Shown piece by piece: positions 1 to 8,405 of a stretch of DNA of 64,000 nt. The first letter of the stretch is position 1; every line of letters begins with the position of its first letter. The stretch is taken from assembly GCF_023015695.1 (NCBI RefSeq), contig NZ_JALKAS010000001.1, forward strand, positions 2,480,001 through 2,544,000. The letters are read 5' to 3'. A program made the position numbers and the translations under genes. The notes beneath the pieces were generated by a model. It did no database searches and had not been told where the DNA came from. It saw only the letters and a program-made list of their open reading frames with translations. The stretch comes from Jannaschia sp. S6380. Lineage in GTDB: Bacteria; Pseudomonadota; Alphaproteobacteria; Rhodobacterales; Rhodobacteraceae.

Positions 1-1399
1 GCGCGATGGCGGCGTCGATCGCCGCCCCATCGCCCGCCTCCATCGCGGCCTCCAACCCGGCGAGCGAGGCGAAGCTGCCGTTCGTGCGCCGGTCGCCCGT
101 CACCGCGTTGACCTGGAAATCGGCACCGCGGGCAAAGCTGCCGCGGAACCGGCCGGCATAGAAATCGGCGAGGAAGGCGCGGTGCCCCGGCCCGGTGATA
201 TGCGGCATGTGGGCGGCGTCCTCCTCGGTGATCGCCCAGCCGATATCGTCGTGACAGCGGATATAGGTGGCGAAACAGGCGCGGCGAAAGCTCTCGGGGA
301 AATGGCTGCGCAGGACATGGGTCATCAGCCGCGTGTCGCGCGAGGCCAGGGACGACCAGAACTGCACCATCAGGTTGTTGTGATAGGCGAGTTGGCTCTC
401 GCGGCCCTGATGCGTGTCCTGGCCCAGATAGGGCACCAGGTCGGTCGGCCCCACGATCGCTTCGGCCTTGTGGATGACGGCGGGGGCGGCGATGCGCGTG
501 GCCTGCGTCAGCGCCTGCAGGATGTCGTGGACCTCGGGCAGGTTCTGGCAGGACGTGCCCATCCGCTTCCACATGAAGGCCACGGCATCAAGGCGGAAGA
601 TCTCGACCCCCTTGCCGGCCAGGAACAGGATCGTGTCGAGGATGGCGAGGAAGACCTCGGGGTTCCGCCAGTTCAGGTCCCACTGGTATTCGTTGAACGT
701 GGTCCAGACCCATTTGCCCATGTCCGGATAATGGGTGAAGTTCCCCGGCGCCTGGTCGGGGAATACCTCGGTCAGGGTCCGCTCGTATCGTTGCGGCAGG
801 TCCGGGTCGTCGAACATCAGGTAGAAGTCCTGGTAGAATGGATCGCCCCCGCGCGCGCGCCGCGCCCATTCGTGTTCCTTCGCGGTGTGGTTCAGGACCA
901 TGTCGATACAGGTGCTGATGCCCGCGGCGCGAAGCGACAGGGTCGCGCGCCGAAAATCGGCCATGGTGCCGAGCTTCGGGTCGATGCGCCGATAATCCAT
1001 CACCGCATAACCGCCGTCGGACGCGCCGGGTCGGGGCATCAGACAGGGCATCACATGGGCATAGGTGACGCCCAGGTCCTTCAGGTAGTCGATCCGCGCC
1101 GGCAGGTCTTTCAGCCCGCCCGCGAACCGGTCGAGGTAGAAGACATAGGCGACCATCTCCTCGGACAGGAACCAGTCCGGGTCCACATCCCGTTCGAGAT
1201 CGAGGCGGCGCAGGTCCGCGGGGCGGGCCGCCCAGTGGCGGGCCAGCACCTGGCGGATCCGTTCCAGGATGGGGCCGGGCCCCTCGGTCCCGCCATAGAG
1301 ACGGGTGATCGGCCCGATCAGGTCGCGGCGCCCACGGCGCCAGCGCAGGGCGAACGCCTCCTCGCGGTTCAGGGTCGCGGGCTGCCTTGGACGTTTCAC
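1..1399 (-). CDS. Amylosucrase (GH13_4), C-terminus cut by window edge
   Basis: Makes alpha-1,4-glucan directly from sucrose and releases fructose; family GH13 subfamily 4. I read 466 residues from a GTG at 1399 preceded by GGAGGAG; the remaining roughly 170 residues expected for a ~640-residue amylosucrase lie beyond the left edge. The helical N-terminal domain (about 1-95) is followed by the (beta/alpha)8 barrel. The family hallmarks are present: [18 protein letters not shown] near 116-133, [11 protein letters not shown] near 169-179, catalytic nucleophile Asp271 in [10 protein letters not shown], acid/base Glu313 in [10 protein letters not shown], and the RCHDDIGW stabiliser motif near 381-388. 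Spacing between nucleophile and acid/base (42 residues) is what the characterised Neisseria enzyme has. It lies 69 bases downstream of the DM13 gene on the same strand and may be cotranscribed with it. Sucrose phosphorylase and other GH13 enzymes lack the [14 protein letters not shown] combination, so the call is firm. Confidence 0.93.
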   Translation of the reverse strand, partial: MKRPRQPATLNREEAFALRWRRGRRDLIGPITRLYGGTEGPGPILERIRQVLARHWAARPADLRRLDLERDVDPDWFLSEEMVAYVFYLDRFAGGLKDLPARIDYLKDLGVTYAHVMPCLMPRPGASDGGYAVMDYRRIDPKLGTMADFRRATLSLRAAGISTCIDMVLNHTAKEHEWARRARGGDPFYQDFYLMFDDPDLPQRYERTLTEVFPDQAPGNFTHYPDMGKWVWTTFNEYQWDLNWRNPEVFLAILDTILFLAGKGVEIFRLDAVAFMWKRMGTSCQNLPEVHDILQALTQATRIAAPAVIHKAEAIVGPTDLVPYLGQDTHQGRESQLAYHNNLMVQFWSSLASRDTRLMTHVLRSHFPESFRRACFATYIRCHDDIGWAITEEDAAHMPHITGPGHRAFLADFYAGRFRGSFARGADFQVNAVTGDRRTNGSFASLAGLEAAMEAGDGAAIDAAIA

Positions 1400-1468
1400 G
1401 CGGCGCTCCTCCCCGGGCCGGTCGCGCCCATGGTGCGACGCGGCCGGGTCCGAGCGCAAGCGCGCGCG

Positions 1469-1840
1469 TCAGTTCAGTTTCGCGACGCCCAGCGGCACGT
1501 TGAACTTCTCGCACCAGATCCAGACCTCGTTGTATTGGCTGGCATCGACGCCGGCCGGCACGGCATAGCTGCTGGCCCCGGAATTGGATTGCAGCGGCCC
1601 CATCAGGGTGCGCGGGTCGTAGCCGTCGCGCCCCAGCGCAACCTTGGGATCGGGCGCGCCGTCGAAGGTGAAATCGGCCAGCAGGTTGACCTGATTGCCC
1701 GCGATCTCGGCGGTGCCGGTGGTGACGTGGTTGCTGGCCCCGGCGAAGCTGCCGAGGCGGCCATGCCCCCCGGCGATGGCGGTGGCGGCGGGCAGGAGGG
1801 CCAGGCCTCCGGACAGGCGAAGGAAGGAACGGCGGTTCAT
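1469..1840 (-). CDS. DM13-domain protein with Tat signal
   Basis: A 123-residue protein. The N-terminus carries a twin-arginine signal (NRRSFLRLSGG, residues 2-12) and a hydrophobic stretch ending near AIAGG at 21-25, so it is predicted to be exported folded to the periplasm or membrane face. The rest is one DM13 domain: LGRDGYD, then SNSGASSYAVP, then the conserved YNEVWIWCEKFNVPLGVA near the C-terminus with its single cysteine. DM13 domains are proposed to take part in electron transfer or to bind a cofactor through that cysteine; the actual role here is unknown. The start at 1840 is the ATG that opens the signal peptide; longer in-frame starts upstream read through non-signal sequence. Amylosucrase lies immediately downstream on the same strand. 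Confidence 0.85.
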   Translation of the reverse strand: MNRRSFLRLSGGLALLPAATAIAGGHGRLGSFAGASNHVTTGTAEIAGNQVNLLADFTFDGAPDPKVALGRDGYDPRTLMGPLQSNSGASSYAVPAGVDASQYNEVWIWCEKFNVPLGVAKLN

Positions 1841-1976
1841 GGTGGGCTCCGATGGTTTGCGTCTGTGCGCGGAGCCTGCGCCGGGGCCGGATTCATTCAT
1901 AGCCCCGACCACGCGCATGTGAGCGGCGTTGCGTTTCCGTGATCGCCGCTTAGGTAGGCCGCAAAGGAGAGAGCAG

Positions 1977-3275
1977 ATGACCGACCTGACCCCGCGCGAG
2001 ATCGTGTCCGAGCTGGACCGCTTCATCATCGGCCAGAAGGACGCCAAGCGCGCCGTGGCTGTGGCCCTGCGCAACCGCTGGCGGCGCAAGCAGCTGGGCG
2101 ACGAATTGCGGGACGAGGTATACCCCAAGAACATCCTGATGATCGGCCCGACCGGCGTCGGCAAGACCGAGATCAGCCGCCGCCTGGCCAAACTGGCCCA
2201 CGCGCCGTTTCTCAAGATCGAGGCGACGAAATTCACCGAGGTCGGATATGTCGGCCGCGACGTCGAGCAGATCGTGCGCGACCTTGTGGACGCGGCCCAG
2301 GTCATGATTCGCGAGCGGATGCGCGAGGAGGTCAAGGCCAAGGCCCATGGCGCCGCCGAGGAGCGGGTGATCGACGCGCTGGCGGGCCAGGACGCGCGCG
2401 AGGGCACGCGCGAGAGCTTCCGCCGCAAGCTGCGCGCGGGCGAGCTGGACGACAAGATGATCGAGCTGGAGGTGGCCGACACTTCGAACCCGCTGGGCAT
2501 GGCGATCCCCGGCCAGCCCGGCATGGACCAGATGGCGGGCCTGGGCGAGATGTTCGGCAAGATGATGCAGCGCACTGTCAAGAAGCGCCTGAGCGTGGCC
2601 GCGTCCTACGACCTGCTGATCGACGAGGAGGCCGACAAGCTGCTGGACGCGGAGACCGTCACGCGCGAGGCCATCCGCGCAGTGGAACAGAACGGCATCG
2701 TCTTCATCGACGAGATCGACAAGGTCTGCCGCAACGCCGATGCGCGCGGCGCCGATGTCAGCCGCGAGGGCGTGCAGCGCGACCTGCTGCCGCTGATCGA
2801 GGGGACGACCGTTTCCACCAAGCACGGCCCGGTGCGCACCGACCACATCCTGTTCATCGCTTCCGGCGCCTTCCACATCGCCAAGCCGTCGGACCTGCTG
2901 CCCGAATTGCAGGGACGCCTGCCCATCCGGGTGGAGTTGCGCGCGCTGACCGAGGACGATTTCGTCCGCATCCTGACCGAGACGGACAACGCTCTGACGC
3001 TGCAATACACCGCGCTCATGGCGACGGAGGAGGTCACCGTGACCTTCACCGAGGATGGCATCGCCGCCTTGGCCCGGATCGCCGCGCAGGTGAACGAAAG
3101 CGTCGAGAATATCGGCGCGCGCCGTCTCTATACCGTGCTGGAGCGCGTGTTCGAGGAACTGTCTTTCGAGGCGCCCGACCGGGGCGGGCAATCCGTCACG
3201 GTGGACGACGCCTTCGTCGAGACGCATCTGGGCGAACTGTTGCGGTCCACCGACCTGTCGCGCTACGTCTTGTGA
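1977..3275 (+). CDS. hslU: ATP-dependent protease ATPase subunit HslU
   Basis: AAA+ unfoldase of the HslUV (ClpYQ) two-component protease in the cytoplasm; it unfolds substrates and feeds them to the HslV peptidase. The protein has 432 residues, normal for the family. Visible motifs are the start [17 protein letters not shown], Walker [10 protein letters not shown] (about 55-63), Walker [10 protein letters not shown], the insertion (I) domain between them, the sensor region [14 protein letters not shown], and the C-terminal LSRYVL tail that docks into HslV. The ATG at 1977 is preceded by AAGGAGAGAG; a longer in-frame ORF upstream does not match the family. The downstream MFS gene begins inside its stop codon (GTGA overlap). 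hslV, normally next door, is not in this window. Confidence 0.97.
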   Translation: MTDLTPREIVSELDRFIIGQKDAKRAVAVALRNRWRRKQLGDELRDEVYPKNILMIGPTGVGKTEISRRLAKLAHAPFLKIEATKFTEVGYVGRDVEQIVRDLVDAAQVMIRERMREEVKAKAHGAAEERVIDALAGQDAREGTRESFRRKLRAGELDDKMIELEVADTSNPLGMAIPGQPGMDQMAGLGEMFGKMMQRTVKKRLSVAASYDLLIDEEADKLLDAETVTREAIRAVEQNGIVFIDEIDKVCRNADARGADVSREGVQRDLLPLIEGTTVSTKHGPVRTDHILFIASGAFHIAKPSDLLPELQGRLPIRVELRALTEDDFVRILTETDNALTLQYTALMATEEVTVTFTEDGIAALARIAAQVNESVENIGARRLYTVLERVFEELSFEAPDRGGQSVTVDDAFVETHLGELLRSTDLSRYVL

Positions 3276-4525
3276 CCGGGCGCACCGGCTTCGTCCGGTT
3301 CGTTCGCGACAACCCGGCGTTCCTGGGGGCGGGGATGCTCCTGTCCTTCGTGTCGAGCTTCGGCCAGACCTTCTTCATCGCGGTCTTCGCGGGCGAGATC
3401 ATGCGCGACTTCGCGCTGACAGACGGCCAATGGGGCTTGATCTACACGGTGGCCACGTCATGTTCGGCGCTGGCGATGATCTGGGCGGGGGCCCTGACCG
3501 ACCGTCTGCGGGTCCGCCACCTGGGCATCTGCACGGCCCTCCTGCTCGCAACCGCATGCCTGGTCATGGCCGGCGCCCGTTCGGCCGCGGTCCTGGTGGT
3601 CGCGATCTTCCTGCTGCGGTTCGCAGGCCAGGGCATGATGAGCCATCTGAGCGCCGTGTCGATGGCGCGCTGGTTCGTGGCCAACCGGGGCAAGGCGCTC
3701 TCGGTCGCGTCGATGGGGGTCGCACTGGGACAGGCGCTGCTCCCGGTCCTGTTCGTGGCGGCGATGGCCTGGGTGGATTGGCGCGCGCTGTGGCTGGCGG
3801 CGGCCGGGGCCGTCGTGATCCTGCTTCCGCTTCTGGTGCGTCTGTTGCGGTCCGAGCGGACGCCCCGCTCCATGGTCGTCGAGACGGAGGCCGAGGGGAT
3901 GGGCGGGCGCCACTGGACCCGCCCCGAGATCCTGCGCCACTGGCTCTTCTGGGCGATGGTGCCGCTGCTTCTGGGCCCGCCCGCCTTCGGGACGGCGCTG
4001 TTCTTCCACCAGGTCCACCTGACGCTGGTGAAGGGTTGGGCGCTGGTCGACTACGTCGCGCTCCTGCCGCTGTTCACGGTGCTGGCGATCGGCACGACGT
4101 TCGCCAGTGGCGCCCTGCTCGATCGGATCGGGTCGCCGCGGCCGATGCAGGTCTTCCTCCTGCCCTTCGCGCTGGGTTTCGCCACCATGGCCGGGGCCCA
4201 GTCTCTGTGGGGCGCCGCGCTCGCCATCGCGTTCTTCGGCATCGGAACGGGGGCACAGGCGACGATCCCCTCGGCCTTCTGGGCGGAGTTCTTCGGCACC
4301 CGGTATCTGGGTGCCATCAAGGCGTTGGCCGCCGCAATCATGGTGCTGGGCACGGCGCTGGGGCCGGGCCTGACGGGTGCGCTGATCGATGCGGGCCTGA
4401 CGCTGCCCGAACAGATGCCCGCCATCGCGGTCTATTTCCTGCTGGCCGGTGGGCTGGCCGCCGCCGCCATCGGCCGGGCGCGCCGCGACCTAGCCGCGCC
4501 GCAGATAGACGTAGTACGCGCCTGA
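3272..4525 (+). CDS. MFS transporter
   Basis: A 417-residue inner-membrane protein of the major facilitator superfamily. About twelve hydrophobic segments are visible, starting near residues 17-38 ([22 protein letters not shown]) and ending near 385-405. The loop after the second segment carries [13 protein letters not shown], the MFS motif A region. The substrate cannot be told from sequence. It starts at GTG 3272, overlapping the hslU stop by four bases, so translation is probably coupled to hslU even though no functional link is known. Its last 36 bases overlap the end of the converging smr gene. Confidence 0.85.
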   Translation: MTGRTGFVRFVRDNPAFLGAGMLLSFVSSFGQTFFIAVFAGEIMRDFALTDGQWGLIYTVATSCSALAMIWAGALTDRLRVRHLGICTALLLATACLVMAGARSAAVLVVAIFLLRFAGQGMMSHLSAVSMARWFVANRGKALSVASMGVALGQALLPVLFVAAMAWVDWRALWLAAAGAVVILLPLLVRLLRSERTPRSMVVETEAEGMGGRHWTRPEILRHWLFWAMVPLLLGPPAFGTALFFHQVHLTLVKGWALVDYVALLPLFTVLAIGTTFASGALLDRIGSPRPMQVFLLPFALGFATMAGAQSLWGAALAIAFFGIGTGAQATIPSAFWAEFFGTRYLGAIKALAAAIMVLGTALGPGLTGALIDAGLTLPEQMPAIAVYFLLAGGLAAAAIGRARRDLAAPQIDVVRA

Positions 4526-5071
4526 TCCACCGTGGCTGCGATGCGCCTCGGTCACCTGCAGCACGACCTGTACCAGCGGCGCCAGACGCAGCCACTGCGG
4601 CACCTGATGCCGGAGTACGCCCAGCCGGTTCGGGATCGGCCCCTCGGACGGCTTGGTGCGGCCCTTGCCGGTGACGACGATCACCAGCCGCTTGCCCGAC
4701 GCATGCGCCGATAGGATGAACCGCAAAAGCGCCGGATGCGCTTGATCGAGCGTCATGCCGTGCAGGTCCAGCGTGCCTTCGGGGCGCAGCTTGCCGGCCT
4801 TCATCCGGCGATGCGCCCTGGCGTCCATCCGGAGCGGCTGCGACGCGACCTCCTCGGCCAGCGACGGCGCGTGGACATGCGTCGAATTGCGATCCCGTGC
4901 CTGCTCACCCAGCCGGAATCGCGGCAGATCGGGCCCTTTCGCCGGGCCGGGCCGGGGCGGCGGGCCGGGGTCGGGTGCGGCGCCCTGGCCCGGCGGGTGC
5001 AGCGCCTCGGCCGTACGGGTGTAGCGCGACCAGAGCTCGCGATCCTCGCGCGAGAGGGGCCGGCGTTTCAT
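4490..5071 (-). CDS. Smr/MutS2-type domain protein
   Basis: A 193-residue protein. The N-terminal half is charged and proline-rich (MKRRPLSREDRELWSRYT onward, low complexity around residues 30-50). The C-terminal ~90 residues form a Smr domain with the family motifs LDLHGMTLDQA, TGKG and [11 protein letters not shown]. Smr domains bind and often nick nucleic acid; recent work on relatives links them to RNA cleavage and ribosome rescue, but this stand-alone alphaproteobacterial form has no firmly assigned role. The start at ATG 5071 overlaps the mltA stop by four bases (ATGA), so the two are coupled. The 3' end overlaps the opposing MFS gene by 36 bases. Confidence 0.88.
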   Translation of the reverse strand: MKRRPLSREDRELWSRYTRTAEALHPPGQGAAPDPGPPPRPGPAKGPDLPRFRLGEQARDRNSTHVHAPSLAEEVASQPLRMDARAHRRMKAGKLRPEGTLDLHGMTLDQAHPALLRFILSAHASGKRLVIVVTGKGRTKPSEGPIPNRLGVLRHQVPQWLRLAPLVQVVLQVTEAHRSHGGSGAYYVYLRRG

Positions 5072-5958
5072 CGCCGTATCAGCGGGGTGAAGCGCCCCTC
5101 GTGGTTCATCCGGCCGGCCGCGACTCCAGCCGCCTCGCCGGTGCCGAAGAAAATATCGGCGCGCCCCGCCCCGGTGATGGCCGATCCGGTGTCCTGTGCC
5201 ACGACAAGTCGCGCCATCCCGTCCACCTCGATCCAGACGGGGGTGCCGAGCGGCGTCTGTGTGGGGTCGACGGCGATGCTGCGTCCGACCGTGACCGGGC
5301 ACAGGCTTCCCTGCGGGCCGCTGCCCTTGGGCAGGTCGACGACGCGGAACATGACGTAGCTGGGATTCTCGTGCATCACGGCGCGCCCGCGATCGGCATC
5401 GGCGCGCAGCCAAGCCTTCAGCCGGTCGGCGCTCAGGTCCGCGCCGAACACGCCGCGCGCGATCAGAAGCTTGCCGATGGAGCGATAGGCGTGGCCGTTG
5501 CCGCCGGCATAGCCCAGACGCAGCGTGTCACCACATTTCAGCCGGATGCGACCCGAACCCTGAACCTGCAGGAAGAACCGGTCGACCTCGTCCTGCAGCC
5601 AGACGATCTCCTGCCCGGCCAGCGCGGGCTCGATCTCGGCGCGCGGAAGGCTGATGCCACCGGCGGGACAGGCGTGGACGGGGACGGGGAAGGCCGCCGA
5701 CCGGACGCGGCTGCCCGCGATCTCGGGCTCGTAATAGCCGGTGAAGCGGCCGCGCAGCGTCGGACCGGGGGCGAAATGCCGCGCGAAGAAGGATCGGGCA
5801 TCCGTGGCGGCATGGGCGGCCGGGCCCAGCGGATCGTCCGGGTTCTGCCGAAAGGCCGCCAGGGCCGCGTTCAGATCGTCACGGTCCCAGCCAGGCAGCG
5901 CGGAAAGCGAAGGCCGCCCCGTTCGGGGGGCCGCAGGGGTATCGGCCGGGCCGGGCAA
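5068..5958 (-). CDS. mltA: Membrane-bound lytic murein transglycosylase A family protein
   Basis: Cleaves the glycan strand of peptidoglycan non-hydrolytically, leaving 1,6-anhydromuramic acid ends. The 296 residues include the MltA domain (RGRFTGYYEPEIAGS near 69-83, DRFFLQVQGSGRI, LGYAGGNGHAYRSIGKLL, NPSYVMFR) and the C-terminal 3D domain with AQDTGSAITGAGRADIFFG, which holds the catalytic aspartate. The only usable start is TTG at 5958, just after the stop of the Tim44-domain gene: reading upstream in frame meets a TGA at 6007-6009 without any ATG or GTG. The resulting N-terminus (PGPADTPAAPRTG) has no signal peptide or lipobox, which is odd for a periplasmic enzyme. Gene order Tim44-mltA-smr is a common alphaproteobacterial set. 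Confidence 0.9.
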   Translation of the reverse strand: MPGPADTPAAPRTGRPSLSALPGWDRDDLNAALAAFRQNPDDPLGPAAHAATDARSFFARHFAPGPTLRGRFTGYYEPEIAGSRVRSAAFPVPVHACPAGGISLPRAEIEPALAGQEIVWLQDEVDRFFLQVQGSGRIRLKCGDTLRLGYAGGNGHAYRSIGKLLIARGVFGADLSADRLKAWLRADADRGRAVMHENPSYVMFRVVDLPKGSGPQGSLCPVTVGRSIAVDPTQTPLGTPVWIEVDGMARLVVAQDTGSAITGAGRADIFFGTGEAAGVAAGRMNHEGRFTPLIRR

Positions 5959-5959
5959 C

Positions 5960-6619
5960 TCAGCCCTCGGTCGCGACCAGCTTCCAGTTTGGGTCGCCCG
6001 TCCCCATCACCCGGGCGAAGGTCCAGATGTCGCGCTGCTTCTTGATCTCGTTCGGGTTGCCCTCGACCACGGTGCCGTCCGCATCGCGCACGACACTGGT
6101 CAACTCGCCCACGAAGCGCAGGGTGATCTGCGCCTCGGACGTGGCACGATCGAAACTGGCCGCCTGCAGCCCGGTCTCGCGCACGCCGACGAAATTCGCC
6201 TCGACCGTCAGGCCCTGGTCCTCGCGATGCGAGATACCGGCCAGGAACGCCTCGTAGACGTCTTCGGACAGGAACTCCTGAACCGGGCCGAGGTCGCCGT
6301 TCTCATAGGCCATCAGGATCATCTCGTAAGCCTGCCGTGCGCCGCCGACGAATTCGGACACCGAGAATCCCGGCTCCGCCTCCTTCATGGTGGCAAGCGC
6401 CTTGGCATCGTCGGACCCGTCGGTCACGTGGTCGGTGATGTCGCGGTCCGGTCCGCCCTCGATCACCTCGAAGTCGCGGCGCACGCCGTCACGGCGGATG
6501 GGTTCGGCGGCCGGGGGCTTCTCGAAGCCGGTGCGGGTGCCCAACACGTTCTTCAGCCTGATCACGAGGAACAGGGCGATCGCGGCTAGGACCAGAAGTT
6601 GTATCACGGCGTCGTTCAT
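5960..6619 (-). CDS. Tim44/TimA-domain membrane-anchored protein
   Basis: A 219-residue protein with one N-terminal membrane anchor (AVIQLLVLAAIALFLVIRL, residues 4-22), a short charged linker, and a C-terminal Tim44-like domain (about 85-219; SEFVGGARQAYEMILMAYENG, DVYEAFLAGI, DIWTFARVMGTGDPNWKLVAT). In mitochondria Tim44 tethers Hsp70 to the import channel; the bacterial homologues (TimA) are membrane-associated, but their role is not settled. The start is the ATG that opens the membrane segment (MNDAVIQ), preceded by a GGAGAGAAGG-type Shine-Dalgarno; the longer ORF upstream adds unrelated residues. First gene of the Tim44-mltA-smr operon and divergent from fxsA, with which it shares a 105-base intergenic region. 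Confidence 0.88.
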   Translation of the reverse strand: MNDAVIQLLVLAAIALFLVIRLKNVLGTRTGFEKPPAAEPIRRDGVRRDFEVIEGGPDRDITDHVTDGSDDAKALATMKEAEPGFSVSEFVGGARQAYEMILMAYENGDLGPVQEFLSEDVYEAFLAGISHREDQGLTVEANFVGVRETGLQAASFDRATSEAQITLRFVGELTSVVRDADGTVVEGNPNEIKKQRDIWTFARVMGTGDPNWKLVATEG

Positions 6620-6724
6620 CCTTCTCTCCGGCGCGCTCACGGGGTTGGTATCCCGAACACCGGACATATGTAAGGCGGCGAAGGGGTCAAGGGAAGCGGC
6701 CCCGAAGGACAAGGGGCCCGAGAC

Positions 6725-7213
6725 ATGTGGCTTTTCGCGATATTCGTCGCCCTACCCATTCTCGAGATCGCCCTTTTCATCCAGGTCGGCGGCTGGCTGG
6801 GCCTCTGGCCGACGCTGGCGATCGTGATCGCGACGGCGGCGCTGGGCACGTACCTCGTGCGCCGGCAAGGCCTGGCCGAGCTGCGCCGCGTCCAGAAATC
6901 CTTCGACACGTTCAGCGATCCGACCCGGCCGCTGGCCCATGGCGCGATGATCCTGGCGTCGGGCCTTCTGCTGCTGACGCCCGGCTTCTTCACCGACGCG
7001 ATCGGCTTCGCGCTGCTGGTGCCGGGCATCCGCGACGCGGTGATGGCGCATGTGCGCAAACGCGTGACCGTCAAGTCGTTCACGATGGGCCCCGACGCCG
7101 GCCAAGGGAGTGTCCCGCCCGCCGCGCGGGACGACGTGGTCGAAGGCGACTATGTCGAGGTCCCGCGCGACGGCCCCTCGGGCTGGACGCGCCGCGAGCC
7201 GCGCGGGCCTTGA
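6725..7213 (+). CDS. fxsA: FxsA family membrane protein
   Basis: A 162-residue inner-membrane protein of the FxsA (suppressor of F exclusion of phage T7) family. Hydrophobic segments are seen at about 3-24, 27-45 and 77-106, with family motifs PILEIALFIQVGGWLG and LLTPGFFTDAIGFALLVPG. The C-terminal ~50 residues are soluble and acidic. In E. coli overexpression relieves phage T7 exclusion by the F plasmid; the normal function is unknown. ATG 6725 is preceded by AAGGGG. Divergent from the Tim44-domain gene. In related genomes fxsA is normally followed closely by secB; here two nuclease-type genes lie between. Confidence 0.9.
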   Translation: MWLFAIFVALPILEIALFIQVGGWLGLWPTLAIVIATAALGTYLVRRQGLAELRRVQKSFDTFSDPTRPLAHGAMILASGLLLLTPGFFTDAIGFALLVPGIRDAVMAHVRKRVTVKSFTMGPDAGQGSVPPAARDDVVEGDYVEVPRDGPSGWTRREPRGP

Positions 7214-7244
7214 CGGCCTCGGGGCGGCGCGGCTTCTTGCGCGC

Positions 7245-8405
7245 ATGAAGATCCTGCATTCCGCCGACCTGCATCTGGGGTCGCCGTTGCGGTCGGCGGC
7301 CGCGCGCGACGCCGAGCTGGGCGCGCGGCTGTCGGGTGCGCTCGACGGTCTCGCCGCGCGCCTGGTGGATGTGGCGCTGCGCGAACGGGTCGACGCCGTC
7401 GTCCTGGCCGGCGACGTGTTCGACGGCGACGTGGCCGACGTGACGCTGCGCGCGGCGCTGATGGCGGATCTTCGCCGGCTGACGCGGTCCGGCATCCCGG
7501 TGGTGATGATCCGTGGCAACCACGACGCGCTGATGGATCTCGACCGCTATGGCCCGCCGGGCGAGGGGATCCACCTGCTGCACCACGGCGCGCCCTCGGT
7601 GCGGATCGGGCCCGCCACGTTTCATGGGCTGGGATTCCGCGCGCGGCATGTGCAGACGTCGCTCTTGCCGAACTATCCGAGGCCCGAAGCCGGGCGGATC
7701 AATATCGGCCTGATGCACACCTCGCTCGACGGGGCGGCGGGCCATGACCCCTATGCCCCCTGCGCGGTGTCGGACCTGCTTTCGCACGGCTACGACTACT
7801 GGGCGCTGGGGCATATCCACAAGCGGAGCGCGCAGGTGCAGGACGGCATCGCCGTGGTCATGCCGGGCATCCCCCAGGGCCGGCACGTGAACGAGGACGG
7901 GATCGGATCGGTCACCATCGCGACCCTGGACGAGACGCCCGCGTTGCAGGCCGTTCCGGTGGCGCAGGTCGCGTTCCATCGCCGCTCGGTCGCGTTGACC
8001 GAAGACGACCAGTCCTCCACCCTCGATGCGTTTCTGGCGGCCGCGCCGTCCCGCGACGGACGCCATCACCTGATCCGGTTCGCGGTCGCCGGCGGCGATC
8101 AGCCTACCGCGGCGCTGACCGCGCTGGCCCGCGCCGCCCTGACGGAGCGCGAGGACATCGGGGTCGAGGATCTGCGACGGACCGCGGCGTCCCGCCCCGC
8201 CCCGGTCGACGGATTGGCACGGCTGATGCGCGAGGAGGCCGGGACGGCCAGCTTTCGCGACGAGGGTCTGCGGATCCTGGCGGAGTTGCGATCCGCCTTG
8301 CCGTCCGAGATCGCGGACGCCCTCTCCGACGAGGCGCTGGACGACCTGCTGGAGGACGGTCTCGACACCGTCGGACATGCGCTGCGCCACGGGACGGCAG
8401 GATGA
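7245..8405 (+). CDS. DNA repair exonuclease, metallophosphoesterase (YhaO/SbcD-like)
   Basis: A 386-residue calcineurin-like phosphoesterase of the SbcD/Mre11/YhaO group. The five metal-site motifs are visible: ILHSADLHLGSPL (3-15), LAGDVFDGD near 52-60, IRGNHDAL near 88-95, HTSLDG around residue 165, and GHIHKRS around 190. The C-terminal third (after about 240) resembles the capping/dimerisation region. Start is ATG 7245, opening MKILHSADLHLG; there is a longer in-frame ORF upstream, but it runs through the end of fxsA. Its stop overlaps the start of the large ATPase gene (ATGA at 8402-8405), so the two subunits are translated together, as in SbcCD and Bacillus yhaON. Likely function is end-processing of DNA breaks as the nuclease partner of the next gene. 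Confidence 0.85.
   Translation: MKILHSADLHLGSPLRSAAARDAELGARLSGALDGLAARLVDVALRERVDAVVLAGDVFDGDVADVTLRAALMADLRRLTRSGIPVVMIRGNHDALMDLDRYGPPGEGIHLLHHGAPSVRIGPATFHGLGFRARHVQTSLLPNYPRPEAGRINIGLMHTSLDGAAGHDPYAPCAVSDLLSHGYDYWALGHIHKRSAQVQDGIAVVMPGIPQGRHVNEDGIGSVTIATLDETPALQAVPVAQVAFHRRSVALTEDDQSSTLDAFLAAAPSRDGRHHLIRFAVAGGDQPTAALTALARAALTEREDIGVEDLRRTAASRPAPVDGLARLMREEAGTASFRDEGLRILAELRSALPSEIADALSDEALDDLLEDGLDTVGHALRHGTAG

Noticed and set aside
182..1942. 586-codon open frame on the plus strand over amylosucrase
   Set aside because: It is the shadow of the minus-strand amylosucrase and DM13 genes; its translation is arginine/glycine/histidine-rich without family motifs. Similar long shadows over mutS (28019-29968), treY, malQ, glgB, the TreS fusion and the kinase were rejected for the same reason.
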